Shown: piece after piece, positions 14,706 to 24,300 of the stretch
Position numbering within the stretch: position 1 is the stretch's first letter
How the letters are laid out: each line of letters begins with the position of its first letter
Assembly: GCA_019636475.1 (NCBI GenBank)
Contig: JAHBXN010000007.1
Span: 62,001 to 126,000 of the forward strand
Length of the DNA stretch: 64,000 bases
Reading direction: 5' to 3'
From: Phycisphaerae bacterium
GTDB taxonomy: Bacteria > Planctomycetota > Phycisphaerae > UBA1845 > UTPLA1
Program-made: the position numbers and the translations under genes
The notes under the pieces: model-generated
Database searches by the model: none
The model's input: only the letters and a program-made list of their open reading frames with translations
Told to the model about the DNA's origin: nothing

Positions 14706-15369
14706 TGCAAGGGAATTATGGCTCGGAACCTCTGTTGATCGGGACGAACAAACCACCCCGGCGCTCGAGGCGAAATCGGAACATTAGAATTTCCTCATCC
14801 CGGATTAAACAACTTTAACCTCCATTTCACGGCCAATTCAGTCATCTGAACCATACTTTTTTCGGTGTCAGGCGGAGAACCGCGCTTGCGCTGCAAGTTC
14901 GCGACGTGTCGCCCGCGCCCGACCGGGCAACGCGCCCCCGTAAAAAGGCGCGTTTGCGGACGCGCCGTTGGCCGGCGCTGGATTCAAAGACTGCGTGCAT
15001 ACAATCCGAAGACGCGGCAGGACCCACGTGGGCTCGTAATACCGAGCCTGACTGAACCACACCTGTCGATCGACCTCGGCCACGGCGCCGATTGAAATCG
15101 ACGAATGCAAAGTGACCCCAGTGAATGATTGTGTGGAGCTCGGAGGGAAACCTCTGCATCGTCCGGAGCCGAAGTGGTTCAGAGGTGAGTCCAGAATGCA
15201 CGCAACGCCACGATAACCATTGGTCGGCAAAACAAAATAAGACGCCGACTCACGAAAGATTGAAAGGTCTGTCTGATGCATTAACCCGAGGCGGGCGAGA
15301 TCAGTTATCAGCCAAGCCTCGAATGCGTCGGACTACACGCGAGTTTAGAATTCGCAAGGAGACTGCAGA
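14706..15369. other. Long gap with dense inverted repeats, no convincing CDS
   Basis: This 664-bp stretch separates two rightward genes. Reading frames on the minus strand (up to 137 codons) lack family resemblance and are crossed by a terminator-like hairpin at 14942-14966. Short palindromes cluster between 14963 and 15110 (14963-14978, 15023-15032, 15031-15048, 15065-15074), which would suit a folded RNA. The last 14 bp carry the Shine-Dalgarno of the glycosyltransferase gene (AAGGAG at 15356-15361). Confidence 0.4.
14942..14966 (-). terminator. Orphan intrinsic terminator (minus strand)
   Basis: Read leftward, a 7-bp GC stem (14960-14966 with 14947-14953, 6-nt loop) is followed at once by five T (14942-14946 on the plus strand are A). 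This is a textbook terminator shape, yet no recognisable minus-strand gene lies upstream between 14966 and 15369. It may end an unannotated RNA. Confidence 0.5.
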
Positions 15370-16905
15370 GTGTCAGTGCTCTCGACTACCACCGGTTTTT
15401 TCACGACCCTCTTCGACAAGCCTCGTCGAACGACCTACCAGTCCATTCCGGCCCTTGGCTGGACGGACTGGGCGGGCAAGTGCTCCATCGCCATCCTCGC
15501 GATTGCGATCATGACACTGTCATGGCACTTTGATTCCCTTCGCATGGCGGGTCGGATTCTCTGGTATTCGCCAACGGGCAAGGCGTTGATCCTCATCGGC
15601 GGTGCTTACGGCTCGCTCGCGACCGTCTGGACGTTCTGGCGACTTTGGCTCGCATTCAAGTACCGGCCGATGTCGATCGTCGATTCAGCACGACTCCCTC
15701 GAATTACCGTGCTCGTTCCCGCGTTCAATGAGGGCGCACTCGTTGGCAGCACGATCCGGCATCTAGCTGCGGCCGACTATCCTTCCGACCGGATCGAGAT
15801 CATTGTCGTCAACGACGGAAGCGATGACGACACATGGCACCATATCGCGACGGCTGCCCGTGACGTCGGTGATCGCGTCACCGCCATTAACTGCACTGAG
15901 AACCGCGGCAAACGTTGGGCGCTCTGGGAGGGCATCCGCCGTGCGACCGGCGATATTTTCATCACCGTCGATAGCGACTCGATCATCGAAAGGGACGCGC
16001 TGAAATCAGTCGTCAGCCCGATGGTCCATGACGAGCGGATCGGCGGTGTTGCCGGAAATGTCCGCGTGCTCAATCGCGAGGACGGCATCATTCCTCGCAT
16101 GCTCAGCGTGCGATATGTGATGACCTTCGACTATAAGCGCGCTGCACAGAGCATGATGGGCGGAGGCGCCGTCCTGTGCTGTGCCGGCGCGCTTGCGGCC
16201 TATCGCCGAAGCGCCGTCATGCCCGTGCTCGATCAATGGCTCAACCAGACATTTCGTGGTGGACCGGCTCGCGCCGGTGAAGACCACGCCATGACGAACT
16301 TCATCATCAAGCAGGGCTATAAGGTGGTATATCAGAGTTCCGCCCGCGTTTACACAAAGAGCCCCAGGACGTACGCCGCCCTGTGCAAGATGTTTCTCCG
16401 CTGGGCTCGCAGCAATACCCGGGAGTCGCTTCACACGCTGTCTTATGTCTTCAGCAACTTCCGATCGGAGAATAAGTCGGGAATTCGGTTTAATTATCTG
16501 ATGGCAGCGGTCGGGCTGTTCCTGCCATACCCGTTCCTCTTCACCGGCCTGCTCCTGAGCCTGTTTCTCCCGACGATATTCGGCCTGAAGCTTCTGGCAT
16601 CCTGTGTCACCGCTTCGACACTGACGCTCGCCTTCTTCGCCATCCGTGAACGCAGCACCGAGGCGATATACGCCTATGTGTATGCATTCTACTCCACCAT
16701 CATGCTCTGCTGGATTCAGCCCTACGCTCTGCTGACCTGTGGAAAGAGCGTCTGGATGACGCGGGTGCTCAAGAAAGAAACGAATCGGCGAATGCACGTC
16801 GATCCGGCTCAGGCCCACTCGGGCAGTTTGCCCGAAAAGCGCCGGTTCCTGCTACCGGCGGCCGCGAACGACGATGCGATGCCCGAAATCGAACTCGTGG
16901 CATGA
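15370..16905 (+). CDS. Membrane family-2 glycosyltransferase (NodC / hyaluronan-synthase-like)
   Basis: A processive-type GT2 of 511 residues. Hydrophobic segments lie near residues 38-55 and 74-94; the GT-A domain has the nucleotide-sugar site VVNDGSDDDT (about 140), the metal-binding DSDS (about 200) and the catalytic GEDH (about 303), followed by FLRWARSN (about 341) and four C-terminal membrane helices. The last motif aligns with NodC's QQLRWARS but has Met-Phe instead of Gln-Gln, so the QxxRW glutamine is missing. It probably makes and exports a beta-linked polysaccharide; the sugar cannot be told. The GTG start has a perfect AAGGAG 8 nt upstream. Confidence 0.9.
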   Translation: MSVLSTTTGFFTTLFDKPRRTTYQSIPALGWTDWAGKCSIAILAIAIMTLSWHFDSLRMAGRILWYSPTGKALILIGGAYGSLATVWTFWRLWLAFKYRPMSIVDSARLPRITVLVPAFNEGALVGSTIRHLAAADYPSDRIEIIVVNDGSDDDTWHHIATAARDVGDRVTAINCTENRGKRWALWEGIRRATGDIFITVDSDSIIERDALKSVVSPMVHDERIGGVAGNVRVLNREDGIIPRMLSVRYVMTFDYKRAAQSMMGGGAVLCCAGALAAYRRSAVMPVLDQWLNQTFRGGPARAGEDHAMTNFIIKQGYKVVYQSSARVYTKSPRTYAALCKMFLRWARSNTRESLHTLSYVFSNFRSENKSGIRFNYLMAAVGLFLPYPFLFTGLLLSLFLPTIFGLKLLASCVTASTLTLAFFAIRERSTEAIYAYVYAFYSTIMLCWIQPYALLTCGKSVWMTRVLKKETNRRMHVDPAQAHSGSLPEKRRFLLPAAANDDAMPEIELVA

Positions 16906-17036
16906 TTCCCGAACGCGATTCGCGCGGGTTTGCAATGACAACCCCGAGGTGAGTCGCAGGGGGCTATGGCCGGCATTCGAATAAGTAAACCAGGACCAGC
17001 CGGGATTCGGCTGATCTGATCGCTTACCCGGGTCCG

Positions 17037-17071
17037 GGCCCGCGAAGACATTTCGCGGGTCTGGATTTTTT
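17037..17071 (+). terminator. Rho-independent terminator after the GT2 gene
   Basis: An 8-bp stem (17039-17046 with 17052-17059), extendable by a G-U and a G-C pair, has a 5-nt loop and is followed by a T6 run at 17066-17071. It lies 134 bp after the glycosyltransferase stop and just before the end of the leftward 46-codon gene. Confidence 0.8.
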
Positions 17072-17089
17072 CAAACTGACAGGGCCCAA

Positions 17090-17230
17090 TCACATCCCGC
17101 CGAAAATCGCGGCCACAATCGCCTCAAACAGAGGAACAACGACGACATCGAAAAGGACTCCAACAACGCTGCTCAGAATCAACCCCAGCACGTTGAAGAG
17201 CACATCAAGAAACTGTTGGTCCGGACTCAT
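17090..17230 (-). CDS. Small hydrophobic protein, 46 aa
   Basis: A 46-codon reading frame beginning MSPDQQFLDVLFNVLGL and ending IVAAIFGGM. About 35 of the residues form a continuous hydrophobic or amphipathic stretch punctuated by Asp and Glu, so it should be a single-pass or interfacial membrane peptide. A GGAG Shine-Dalgarno lies 7 nt before the ATG, and the hydrophobic composition is unlikely by chance. It stands alone between the GT2 terminator and the smug1 gene. Function unknown; it could be a regulator of a membrane enzyme or a toxin-like peptide, neither of which is shown. Confidence 0.65.
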   Translation of the reverse strand: MSPDQQFLDVLFNVLGLILSSVVGVLFDVVVVPLFEAIVAAIFGGM

Positions 17231-17398
17231 TTTCTAACTCCCATGCGAGGGTCAATTCTCACCCAAAACTTCAGCCATTGATTTACCGTCGCAAAAAGCC
17301 GATCGAACTCCAGCGGCCCCATCAGCCCGGCAATCGCGAGTCATATGCATGCACTAGATAATCTCTGATTGCTCATGAACACGCAAGCTTGCCGCACC

Positions 17399-18169
17399 TC
17401 AGCTTGGCTCCAGCCCCAAGGTCCGGAGCGCACCTTCCGCGGCCGCTGACCAGCCGCGATTGGCTGCCGGGCTCGCTGGACTCGGGTGCGGGATACGACC
17501 GATCCTCACGTCTGTCTCCGCCAGCGCCGACCGCGCTCGACTCTCGGCAAATGTTCCGACTCCGATCACCCATTGTGGCTGTAGCAATTCGACTGTCGCT
17601 TTCAGTGCCGCATCGCACACGGCGAACAGGGATTCCCGCTCGGCCGGCGAAAGTTTGTCCGGTGTCCGATTCCGACCTGTCGATTCCAAAAAACACAGCG
17701 GACAATAATTTGCAACGAAATAACGGCGGAAGAACTCGGCCGGCTGTTTGAATCGCTGGGCAGCCCAGCCCCACAATCGTGCACCCGATACTTCATTCCG
17801 AAGACACGAAAGGCCTTGGACCGGACGTTTCGGATGTTCGTTTCTCGGACGAACCAACTGGCCGTCCAGCCTTAGCCACTCACGAACCGAACGGACTTCG
17901 CCGAAAGGCACGCCGGTCTGCGCCATTCCCCATGGACCGGGGTTCATCCCAAGCAGTATCGCCTTCACGCCGCGGTTAGCGTACCGCAGAAGATACTGTT
18001 CGTGCAGGGCGCGGGCATAATCCAGCGGTCGATAGACATGCGTCACGGGTGACCCAAATTTCAACGAGCCGGTGCGCGCGGCAAGATTGCGGGAAATCGA
18101 TATCAGTGACTCTCCGATGGACCTGGAGCCCGGTCCCGTCGTCTCCGCAAGCGCGAATTTGTTCGGCAT
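17399..18169 (-). CDS. SMUG1-type single-strand-selective uracil-DNA glycosylase
   Basis: Removes uracil (and 5-hydroxymethyluracil in characterised relatives) from DNA to start base-excision repair. The 256 residues carry both SMUG1 signatures: GMNPGPWGMAQTGVPFGEV at 74-92 (water-activating and uracil-pocket loop) and HPSPASPAANRGW at 228-240 (catalytic His and DNA-intercalating loop). This family is widespread in animals and patchy in bacteria, where planctomycetes are known holders. The ATG follows AAAGG by 8 nt. It is divergent from the J-domain gene. The window also has a family-4 uracil glycosylase at 43733. Confidence 0.93.
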   Translation of the reverse strand: MPNKFALAETTGPGSRSIGESLISISRNLAARTGSLKFGSPVTHVYRPLDYARALHEQYLLRYANRGVKAILLGMNPGPWGMAQTGVPFGEVRSVREWLRLDGQLVRPRNEHPKRPVQGLSCLRNEVSGARLWGWAAQRFKQPAEFFRRYFVANYCPLCFLESTGRNRTPDKLSPAERESLFAVCDAALKATVELLQPQWVIGVGTFAESRARSALAETDVRIGRIPHPSPASPAANRGWSAAAEGALRTLGLEPS

Positions 18170-18284
18170 GAAATGGCCTTTGTATCAGATTTGGCGAAAT
18201 TGGCATCTGTGGGGCAAACCCGGATACAATCAGGAGATATACTGAGATGCTGACATAATCGCCGCTTCCTCCGGAACCACGCAA

Positions 18285-18782
18285 GTGAAACCTTCGGAAT
18301 GTTATCGCGTACTCGGTCTGCCGCCGAATGCACCGCTCAGCGACGTGCGCCGCGCCTACAAAAGGCTGGTCTGGGAATTCCACCCCGACCGAGCGCAAGA
18401 CCCGACGCGCGACACGAATCAGTTCAGCCGAATCACAGCGGCCTATCACACGCTTCGTTCCATCGCGCCGCGCCGAACGACCCGCTCAGTGAGCATCGAC
18501 GAATGTCCATTGTGCGGGGATATCGAAACACTATATGCCCGACTCGAGGGGGGACGACAGTGCTCGGCCTGCCTGCTCGCCCAACGGCGCAAGAGATTGC
18601 CGATGCCGCCGATCAAGACCGTGAGGTGCTTCATTCCGATCGCGCTGCTGGCGGTCGCAACCCTGCTATTGATACAGTCCGCGCGATCTGGAAGCGAAAC
18701 CACCAGCGCGCTCTGTCTCGCCAATATCTTCACTGCGCTTGCGTTTCTCACGCGAGATGTGCTTCGATCGGTGGTCTCATAG
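18285..18782 (+). CDS. J-domain membrane protein with zinc knuckle
   Basis: A DnaJ-type N-terminus (residues 3-60) has HPD at 33-35, the tripeptide needed to stimulate Hsp70 ATPase. It is followed by a CxxC...CxxC knuckle (C74, C77, C93, C96) and two hydrophobic segments (about 114-132 and 141-156). At 165 residues it lacks the Gly/Phe and substrate-binding domains of true DnaJ, so it is probably a membrane-tethered specialist co-chaperone. The start codon is GTG; the ribosome site is weak. It converges with the zinc-ribbon gene at 18829. Confidence 0.8.
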   Translation: MKPSECYRVLGLPPNAPLSDVRRAYKRLVWEFHPDRAQDPTRDTNQFSRITAAYHTLRSIAPRRTTRSVSIDECPLCGDIETLYARLEGGRQCSACLLAQRRKRLPMPPIKTVRCFIPIALLAVATLLLIQSARSGSETTSALCLANIFTALAFLTRDVLRSVVS

Positions 18783-18828
18783 AGCGCCTGAAGAAAGTGG
18801 AAGCCGTGCCGCATCCTGTTGCACCGCC

Positions 18829-19374
18829 TCAACCGCCGCTGGCGGTCTCTTCCATCGTGCGCTTGTCCCAGAGATCGTTGAGATACTGTACCTTGGCATT
18901 GGCTGTCCGGAGCCGCTCCTCAGCAGCCTCGATCTTTGCCGCATCGCGAGAATGCTCAGCCGACTTGAGGTCCTCGCGGGCCCGATCGACATCGAGATCC
19001 GCGTCCTTGATGGCGGCTTCGACGAGGTCCCGGGTGGACAAATCCATACCTTTCAAGCTGTCTGGATTGAAACCAACGATGTTGTACCCCGACTGCCAAG
19101 CGTTCGGCGCTCCACACTTCGGGCATTTGAGCCCGGCAGCGTCCAAACGGCGAAATTCCTTCAACGCCGCCTGAAAATCACTCACCGACATCTCGCTGTC
19201 CTGATTGCAGGAAGAGCAATGAACGACGTAGGTTCGGCCTTTTAGTCCTTCGACGACTTCGGATTCATTTACATGATCCGACTCATGAAAGAAAACCCCA
19301 ATCCCGACGGCCGCTGCCAAGGCCACGCCGGCGAAAATCAGTTTACCCTTCGAGGTTGCAAGGAAATGCTTCAT
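18829..19374 (-). CDS. Membrane-anchored zinc-ribbon / coiled-coil protein
   Basis: A 181-residue hypothetical protein. Residues 11-29 form one membrane helix (LIFAGVALAAAVGIGVFF). Two CxxC pairs (C53/C56 and C84/C87) make a likely zinc ribbon, and residues about 117-165 are a charged heptad-like helix. The N-terminal helix with an Asn/Asp/Glu-rich exit suggests anchoring with the ribbon outside or in the periplasm (inference). AAGG lies 9 nt before the ATG. No named family recognised. Confidence 0.75.
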   Translation of the reverse strand: MKHFLATSKGKLIFAGVALAAAVGIGVFFHESDHVNESEVVEGLKGRTYVVHCSSCNQDSEMSVSDFQAALKEFRRLDAAGLKCPKCGAPNAWQSGYNIVGFNPDSLKGMDLSTRDLVEAAIKDADLDVDRAREDLKSAEHSRDAAKIEAAEERLRTANAKVQYLNDLWDKRTMEETASGG

Positions 19375-19603
19375 ACAGTCAGCCTTACTGATCGCAGCTT
19401 CGTCGACCGAGATGAGCTCCGGTTTGCTGCGTACAAATCCGATCTGGCATCAATATTATCAAATCATGTTAAAGATGCCACGTTACCGGAAAGCGAGTTG
19501 CTCATCACCATGGAGAAGGCGAGAAGCATCGCTGGGTGATTTTCGATTCAATGCGCACAACATTCATCACCGCCGCAACAACAATTGACCAATTCGCGAG
19601 TTC

Positions 19604-19643
19604 CGAAATAGAAGCCGCCTGCGCGACAGGCACGCAGGCGGCT
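19604..19643 (-). terminator. Intrinsic terminator after the pseudopilin gene
   Basis: Read leftward, an 11-bp perfect stem (19633-19643 with 19613-19623) with a 9-nt loop is followed by a T-rich stretch (TCTATTTC). It lies 55 bp past the pseudopilin stop. The rest of the 323-bp gap 19375-19697 holds only the promoter side of the 18829 gene; nothing else was recognised. Confidence 0.75.
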
Positions 19644-19697
19644 GGATTACGTCAAAGGTAGTTCAGTGCTGATCGAACCGTTGCAATGCAGATCCAA

Positions 19698-20729
19698 TCA
19701 TCCACCGTATTCCATGATGCGCCGCATCGGTTCCGTCCAGGGTGAGACCCATCGCTGCCCGATCAGCGTGGGTAGATTGTCATACCGCCAGCCCGCACCG
19801 CGCCATCGCAGTCGCCAATATGTGTCCTGCGGACCCATCGAAGTGGAACGATACATGTCGCCTTTCTTCGTGAGTTTTACGTTGCTGGTGTGACCGTCCG
19901 CGAAGGCAACGTTAAATCGACCGAGCTTCCCGTGAGAGCCGGGGATACTCGTCGGACTGATGCCGGCACCGATGCTCGAAAGCCCGTGCGCCTGAATCTC
20001 CTGAGTGTTCATCATCGCCTGCATGAATCGCGACTCCCAGAAGAGCAAGGCCGCGCCGGAGTCCGCGAACAGGTTCGCCGGTCGTCGGAAGGCGCCAAAC
20101 CGGCGATAAACTTCCGGCTCGAATTGGGCGGCGTGAACCTTGAACCAATAGTAGTCGCCCATATAGCTGTTACCGACCGCGCGGAACATTGACTTGGCGT
20201 GGTCCGGTGTCGGCGCCGGATCACTGGCGACATCCAAGACCATTCCTTCCTGACCGCCGCACTCAAAGAGCTTGAAATCTTCCGTGTCCGTGTACCCCGC
20301 GCCATATGCGAGACGATTCATGAAACGCCCTTCAGCGCCTTTCGTATTGCCGCCGTAGACCGACTTGCGGAAGTTGGGGTCAACGCCATTGGCTCCACCC
20401 CAGTCATGGTCGCCGGCCCCCATCCATGCCTCGCCGACGGTGAGGATGCCGTCTTCCGATCCGGGAACGGCGGGGTTGGGTGTCACGTCGCGATTCTTGA
20501 TGAACTCGTGGCGAGTGTGCATCACGGATCGCTCATCGTCATTGCCGTTCATCAGAGCGAACGCCGCATGCTGCTTCAGGTTGGTCTGACACTTGACCTT
20601 CGCACCCTCTGATTTTGCCGAGCTAAGCGCCGGCATGAGGATCGAAATCAATAACGCGATAATTGCGATAACAACCAATAACTCAATGAGCGTAAACCCC
20701 GGCCGACGACCCTTACCTTCCATTTGCAT
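19698..20729 (-). CDS. H-X9-DG type pseudopilin (prepilin-like secreted protein)
   Basis: The N-terminus has a short basic leader ([11 protein letters not shown]) and a type IV pilin methylation/cleavage site, [19 protein letters not shown], with the usual Glu at mature position 5. The body ends with the planctomycete hallmark FADGH followed by a short strand (H-X9-DG type). Such proteins are numerous in Planctomycetota and are thought to be processed by prepilin peptidase PilD; individual roles are unknown. I chose ATG at 20729 because AGGAG lies 5 nt upstream; the longer frame from 20744 would contain that ribosome site. About 343 aa. A terminator follows. Confidence 0.9.
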   Translation of the reverse strand: MQMEGKGRRPGFTLIELLVVIAIIALLISILMPALSSAKSEGAKVKCQTNLKQHAAFALMNGNDDERSVMHTRHEFIKNRDVTPNPAVPGSEDGILTVGEAWMGAGDHDWGGANGVDPNFRKSVYGGNTKGAEGRFMNRLAYGAGYTDTEDFKLFECGGQEGMVLDVASDPAPTPDHAKSMFRAVGNSYMGDYYWFKVHAAQFEPEVYRRFGAFRRPANLFADSGAALLFWESRFMQAMMNTQEIQAHGLSSIGAGISPTSIPGSHGKLGRFNVAFADGHTSNVKLTKKGDMYRSTSMGPQDTYWRLRWRGAGWRYDNLPTLIGQRWVSPWTEPMRRIMEYGG

Positions 20730-21220
20730 CGCAACTCCTCTCATTCTCGGGCGGAAGCGCCCACCAGGACTGAAACACCAACCATGCTTGTTCGCATCGC
20801 GAACGGCGGTGCAGGTTCATACCTGTCACAAGTCAGACCAGTCACGACTTGAAACGACTTCTGGGCGAAATACAGGTTAACACCAGTTTCTTAATGAACC
20901 GTCGACGGCTTAGGCAGAATAGCCTCAAACGAAAACCGACACGATCCAGATTGTCTAACAGCGTACTCGCCTGTGACAGAACCCTGGCACCACTTTGAAA
21001 GCCGCTGTCAGGTTGGTCGGACCTGAACGCTCGACGCGATCCCAGAGCAATTAGAGTCTAGAATATGAACAATTTCGGACGCATGCAAGCGCAAACTCAA
21101 AGATTTTCCGCACTCAGCTGCGGCGGGCAATCCTTGGGGGATCTCACTTCTTCCCCCTCCCCCCGACGATCCTCTATCTTGCCCCCACTCGGCAAACCCA
21201 AATCTCGTGAGTCAGCAATG
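20730..21220. other. Intergenic region upstream of the pseudopilin gene
   Basis: About 490 bp between the pseudopilin gene's ribosome site and the terminator of the giant gene; both neighbours are leftward. It should contain the pseudopilin promoter. Several near-repeats of CCTGTCAC/GTGACAGG-type words occur (around 20822, 20970 and 21005). I recognise no ORF, tRNA or riboswitch. Confidence 0.4.
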
Positions 21221-21258
21221 AAAACGGGTGGCCGCAACCCGAAGGCCGCGACCACCCG
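21221..21258 (-). terminator. UUCG-tetraloop intrinsic terminator of the giant gene
   Basis: Read leftward, two 15-nt arms (21244-21258 and 21225-21239) pair along their full length with three G-U wobbles, closed by a C(UUCG)G tetraloop at 21240-21243 and followed by TTTT. This is an exceptionally stable terminator, 90 bp past the stop of the 2,508-aa gene. Confidence 0.88.
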
Positions 21259-21347
21259 CTTTACACTCATTCATTCACTAACTCAAGATAGAGCAAGCCT
21301 TTAGCGAGGCTCCATCTCACTGGATTCCCTTCAGCCAGCCGGCTGCA

Positions 21348-24300
21348 TCAGTTGCAGGATCCGGTCTGATTGAGAAGCTTGTCAACAAAGCCCTGGATAT
21401 CGCCCAGATCCACGGACGAGTTGCCATTGATGTCCGAACATGGGCAGCCACCCGGCGAATTCAACAGGCAATTAACGAATGCGGCACAATCGCGGCCGTC
21501 AATAACGCCATCGCCGCTCGAGTCGCCAAGGCATGTCGAACAAACGGGAACCGATCCGCAGCTTCCCGAGCCGGCAAGCAGCGTCTGAACGAAGCCCGGC
21601 ACGTCAGCCAGATTGACCGCCGAGTCATTGTTCATGTCGCCGCACGGGCATCCGGCACCACCGGCAATCAGACAATCCGAGAACGAATCGACATCGCGAC
21701 CGTCGAGAACGCCGTCGCCATTCGTATCACCCGGACAGGTGGTGCATTCGGTCGAGCTAGCACAAACGCCCGCGCCGAAGCCGTCGATGTGCAGGCTCCA
21801 CGAGACGAGCGTGCCGATACCGAACGCATCCGCGTCGATCACCTGAATGGTCCACGTTCCCGCCGCATCCATGCCGTCGAATGCCGAGAGCGTCTGGTTC
21901 GGCGTGAAGCTCGGCGGTGATGTCGGAAGCGGAGTGCCCACGCCGCCACTGCACGCATTCTCGATCGGGCCGCCTGTACCTTCGTCGTCAAGCCGAACGT
22001 TGATGTTGTTCTGCAGACATCCGAATGCCGAGATGGCAGGCGAACCGATTCGCTGAATCACCGAGCGGGTCACGCCATTGTGCGTGATGTTGACCGTGAT
22101 CTGGCCGACCGCCTGAATCGTGATGTTCACGCTCAGATCGACGTCGGCGATCAGATACGAATTCGGCACGACAATCGAGCGGCTCAGGCCGGTCGGGTTG
22201 TTGTTCGGAATCGCAACGTTGGCCGTGTCGGTGTAGGTCGTCGGGTTGTTCGCGGGGCCGCCGCAAGGCACGCCGACGCCTTCGAACGATCCACCCAAGC
22301 CCTGGCAACAGACACTCGACGTGATCACGCACTCAGAGGCACTGAGACAGCAGGCGCCTGTGACCGTCTCGCAGGTCGAATTCGCGCCAGACCACGTTCC
22401 GCCTGCCGCGTTGCACTGCGGCAGCGTGCGTGCATTCTGGCACGCGCCGGTACCCAGACAGCACGCACCGGTCAAAGCCGGACAATTCGCTGTCGCACAG
22501 GTGGTGAAATTGCCCTGATATGTGCGGTTCGGACCGACGCACTCAGCCTGAGTCGTCTCAACACAGGTCACGTTTAGCGAATCGCAGCAGGCGCCCCGAA
22601 TGATGCACACACCTGGAGTGCAGGTTGTGCCCGCACCGAGATAGCGGCCGCTGAGGGCGGCGCAATCGGCGGCAGTCTGAATCGAGCAGTCGGTATCCAA
22701 CTGGCCGACGCAGCATGCGCCAGGCGTTGCGTTACAGGGGTTCACGCCTTGACCGTCTAGGATAAGCTCCCATGAGATCAAGGTCCCCGTGTCAGTTGCG
22801 GCATTGTCAATCACCGTCAACGTCCATGTGCCGGCCGAATCCTGCCCATCAAACGCACTGAGCGGGTTATTCGGAATGTAGTTCGGCGGCGACGTGAGGT
22901 TCAGCACGCATTGCGATTCAATCGCCAGCGTCCCCTCGTCGTCGAGCACGATGTTATTGAGGTTATCCTGTGCGCAACCGAACGGCGTACCTACGTGGCA
23001 CGGCGTACCGGCCACGACAGCCCCCATGCGCTGAATCATGTCCACCGTCGTGGCGTTATGAGACAAGCTGACGCACAGATCACCCACGAAGGTGTGTGTG
23101 ATATTCAAACGCACGTTGACGTCACCCAGAACGAAACTGGCAGGAACGTTGATGGTATCCGAAGTGCCCGCAGGAGCGTTATCCGGAACCGCGACGTTCG
23201 GCGTGCTAATGAACGTCTGGGGATTTCCAGCCGAATCGCCGCAGTTCTGGCCCGGCAAGAACGATCCGCCCTGAGCGTTGCACGGGTTGAACTGCACGCC
23301 GGCCTGGCAACCGCCGCCCGGCAGACAGCACGCACCAAGAATGATCGGACAACCGGAGCAGTTGGTGAAGCCACCAAGCCAGTTGCCGCCCTGGGTCGAG
23401 CACTGGGCACTCGTCAACTGCTGACACGCACCCGTCACCGGCAGACAGCACGCACCGAGAATCTGGCATACGTTGCCGGAGCAGGCCGTGCCGCCACCGA
23501 TGAATCGACCGCCGGCTGACGCGCACGCGACAGCATCAAGCAGCTGACAATCCGCGACTGTTTCGCTGAAGCAGCAAGCGCCCGGCTCCGTATCGCATGG
23601 GTTGGCGCCCAGACCGTCAATGATCAACGACCACGACACCAGTGTGCCTTGATCCGCGGCGGCGTCGTCGAAGACATTCAGCGTCCAGAGGCCCGATGCA
23701 TTGATACCGTCAAACGCCGACAAAGGACTGAACGGCTGGTAGGTACCCACCGTCGGCTGGGCGCAGACGATCGGAGCAGCTTCATCATCGAAAGTGATCT
23801 GCATATTGTCGTTTGCGCCACACTGGTCCTGCATCACTCGAACAGTGACGCCGTTGTGGATCAGATCGATATCCAGATCCGCAAGGAATGTGTGGTTGAT
23901 GATAATCTCGACGTTGACATCACCAATCGTGAAGCTGTCAGCAATGTTTTGAGTAACCGTCGTGTTGGTGTTATCAGTGATCGGAGCATTGGGATTCGCC
24001 GTGTAGGTCGTCGGATTACCCGCCGACTCACCGCAGTTAAGGCCGTCACCGAGGTAAGCCCCGCCAGCCGCCAGACAGCATGCCTGCGTTGCGATGTTGC
24101 ACGAGCCGTCGCCGAGACAGCACGCGCCAGTCGTGGTGCAGTTGCCGCCCGGATTGAAGCTGCCGCCCTGAGCCGTGCAGCTGGAGAACTGCGAATTCGG
24201 CAGACATTGCAGATTCGGCAGGCAGCATGTGCCTGTCACGACCGGGCACTGTGAACAAGGCGTGAAGTTGCCAAGGTAGTTGCCGTTCGGGGACGCCTGA

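Noticed and set aside
14868-15281. 137-codon minus-strand frame in the 14.7-15.4 kb gap
   Set aside because: No ribosome site or family resemblance, and an intrinsic terminator lies inside it.
20760-21060. Possible riboswitch upstream of the pseudopilin gene
   Set aside because: I looked for cyclic-di-GMP and other common riboswitch cores and found none; only loose inverted words remain.
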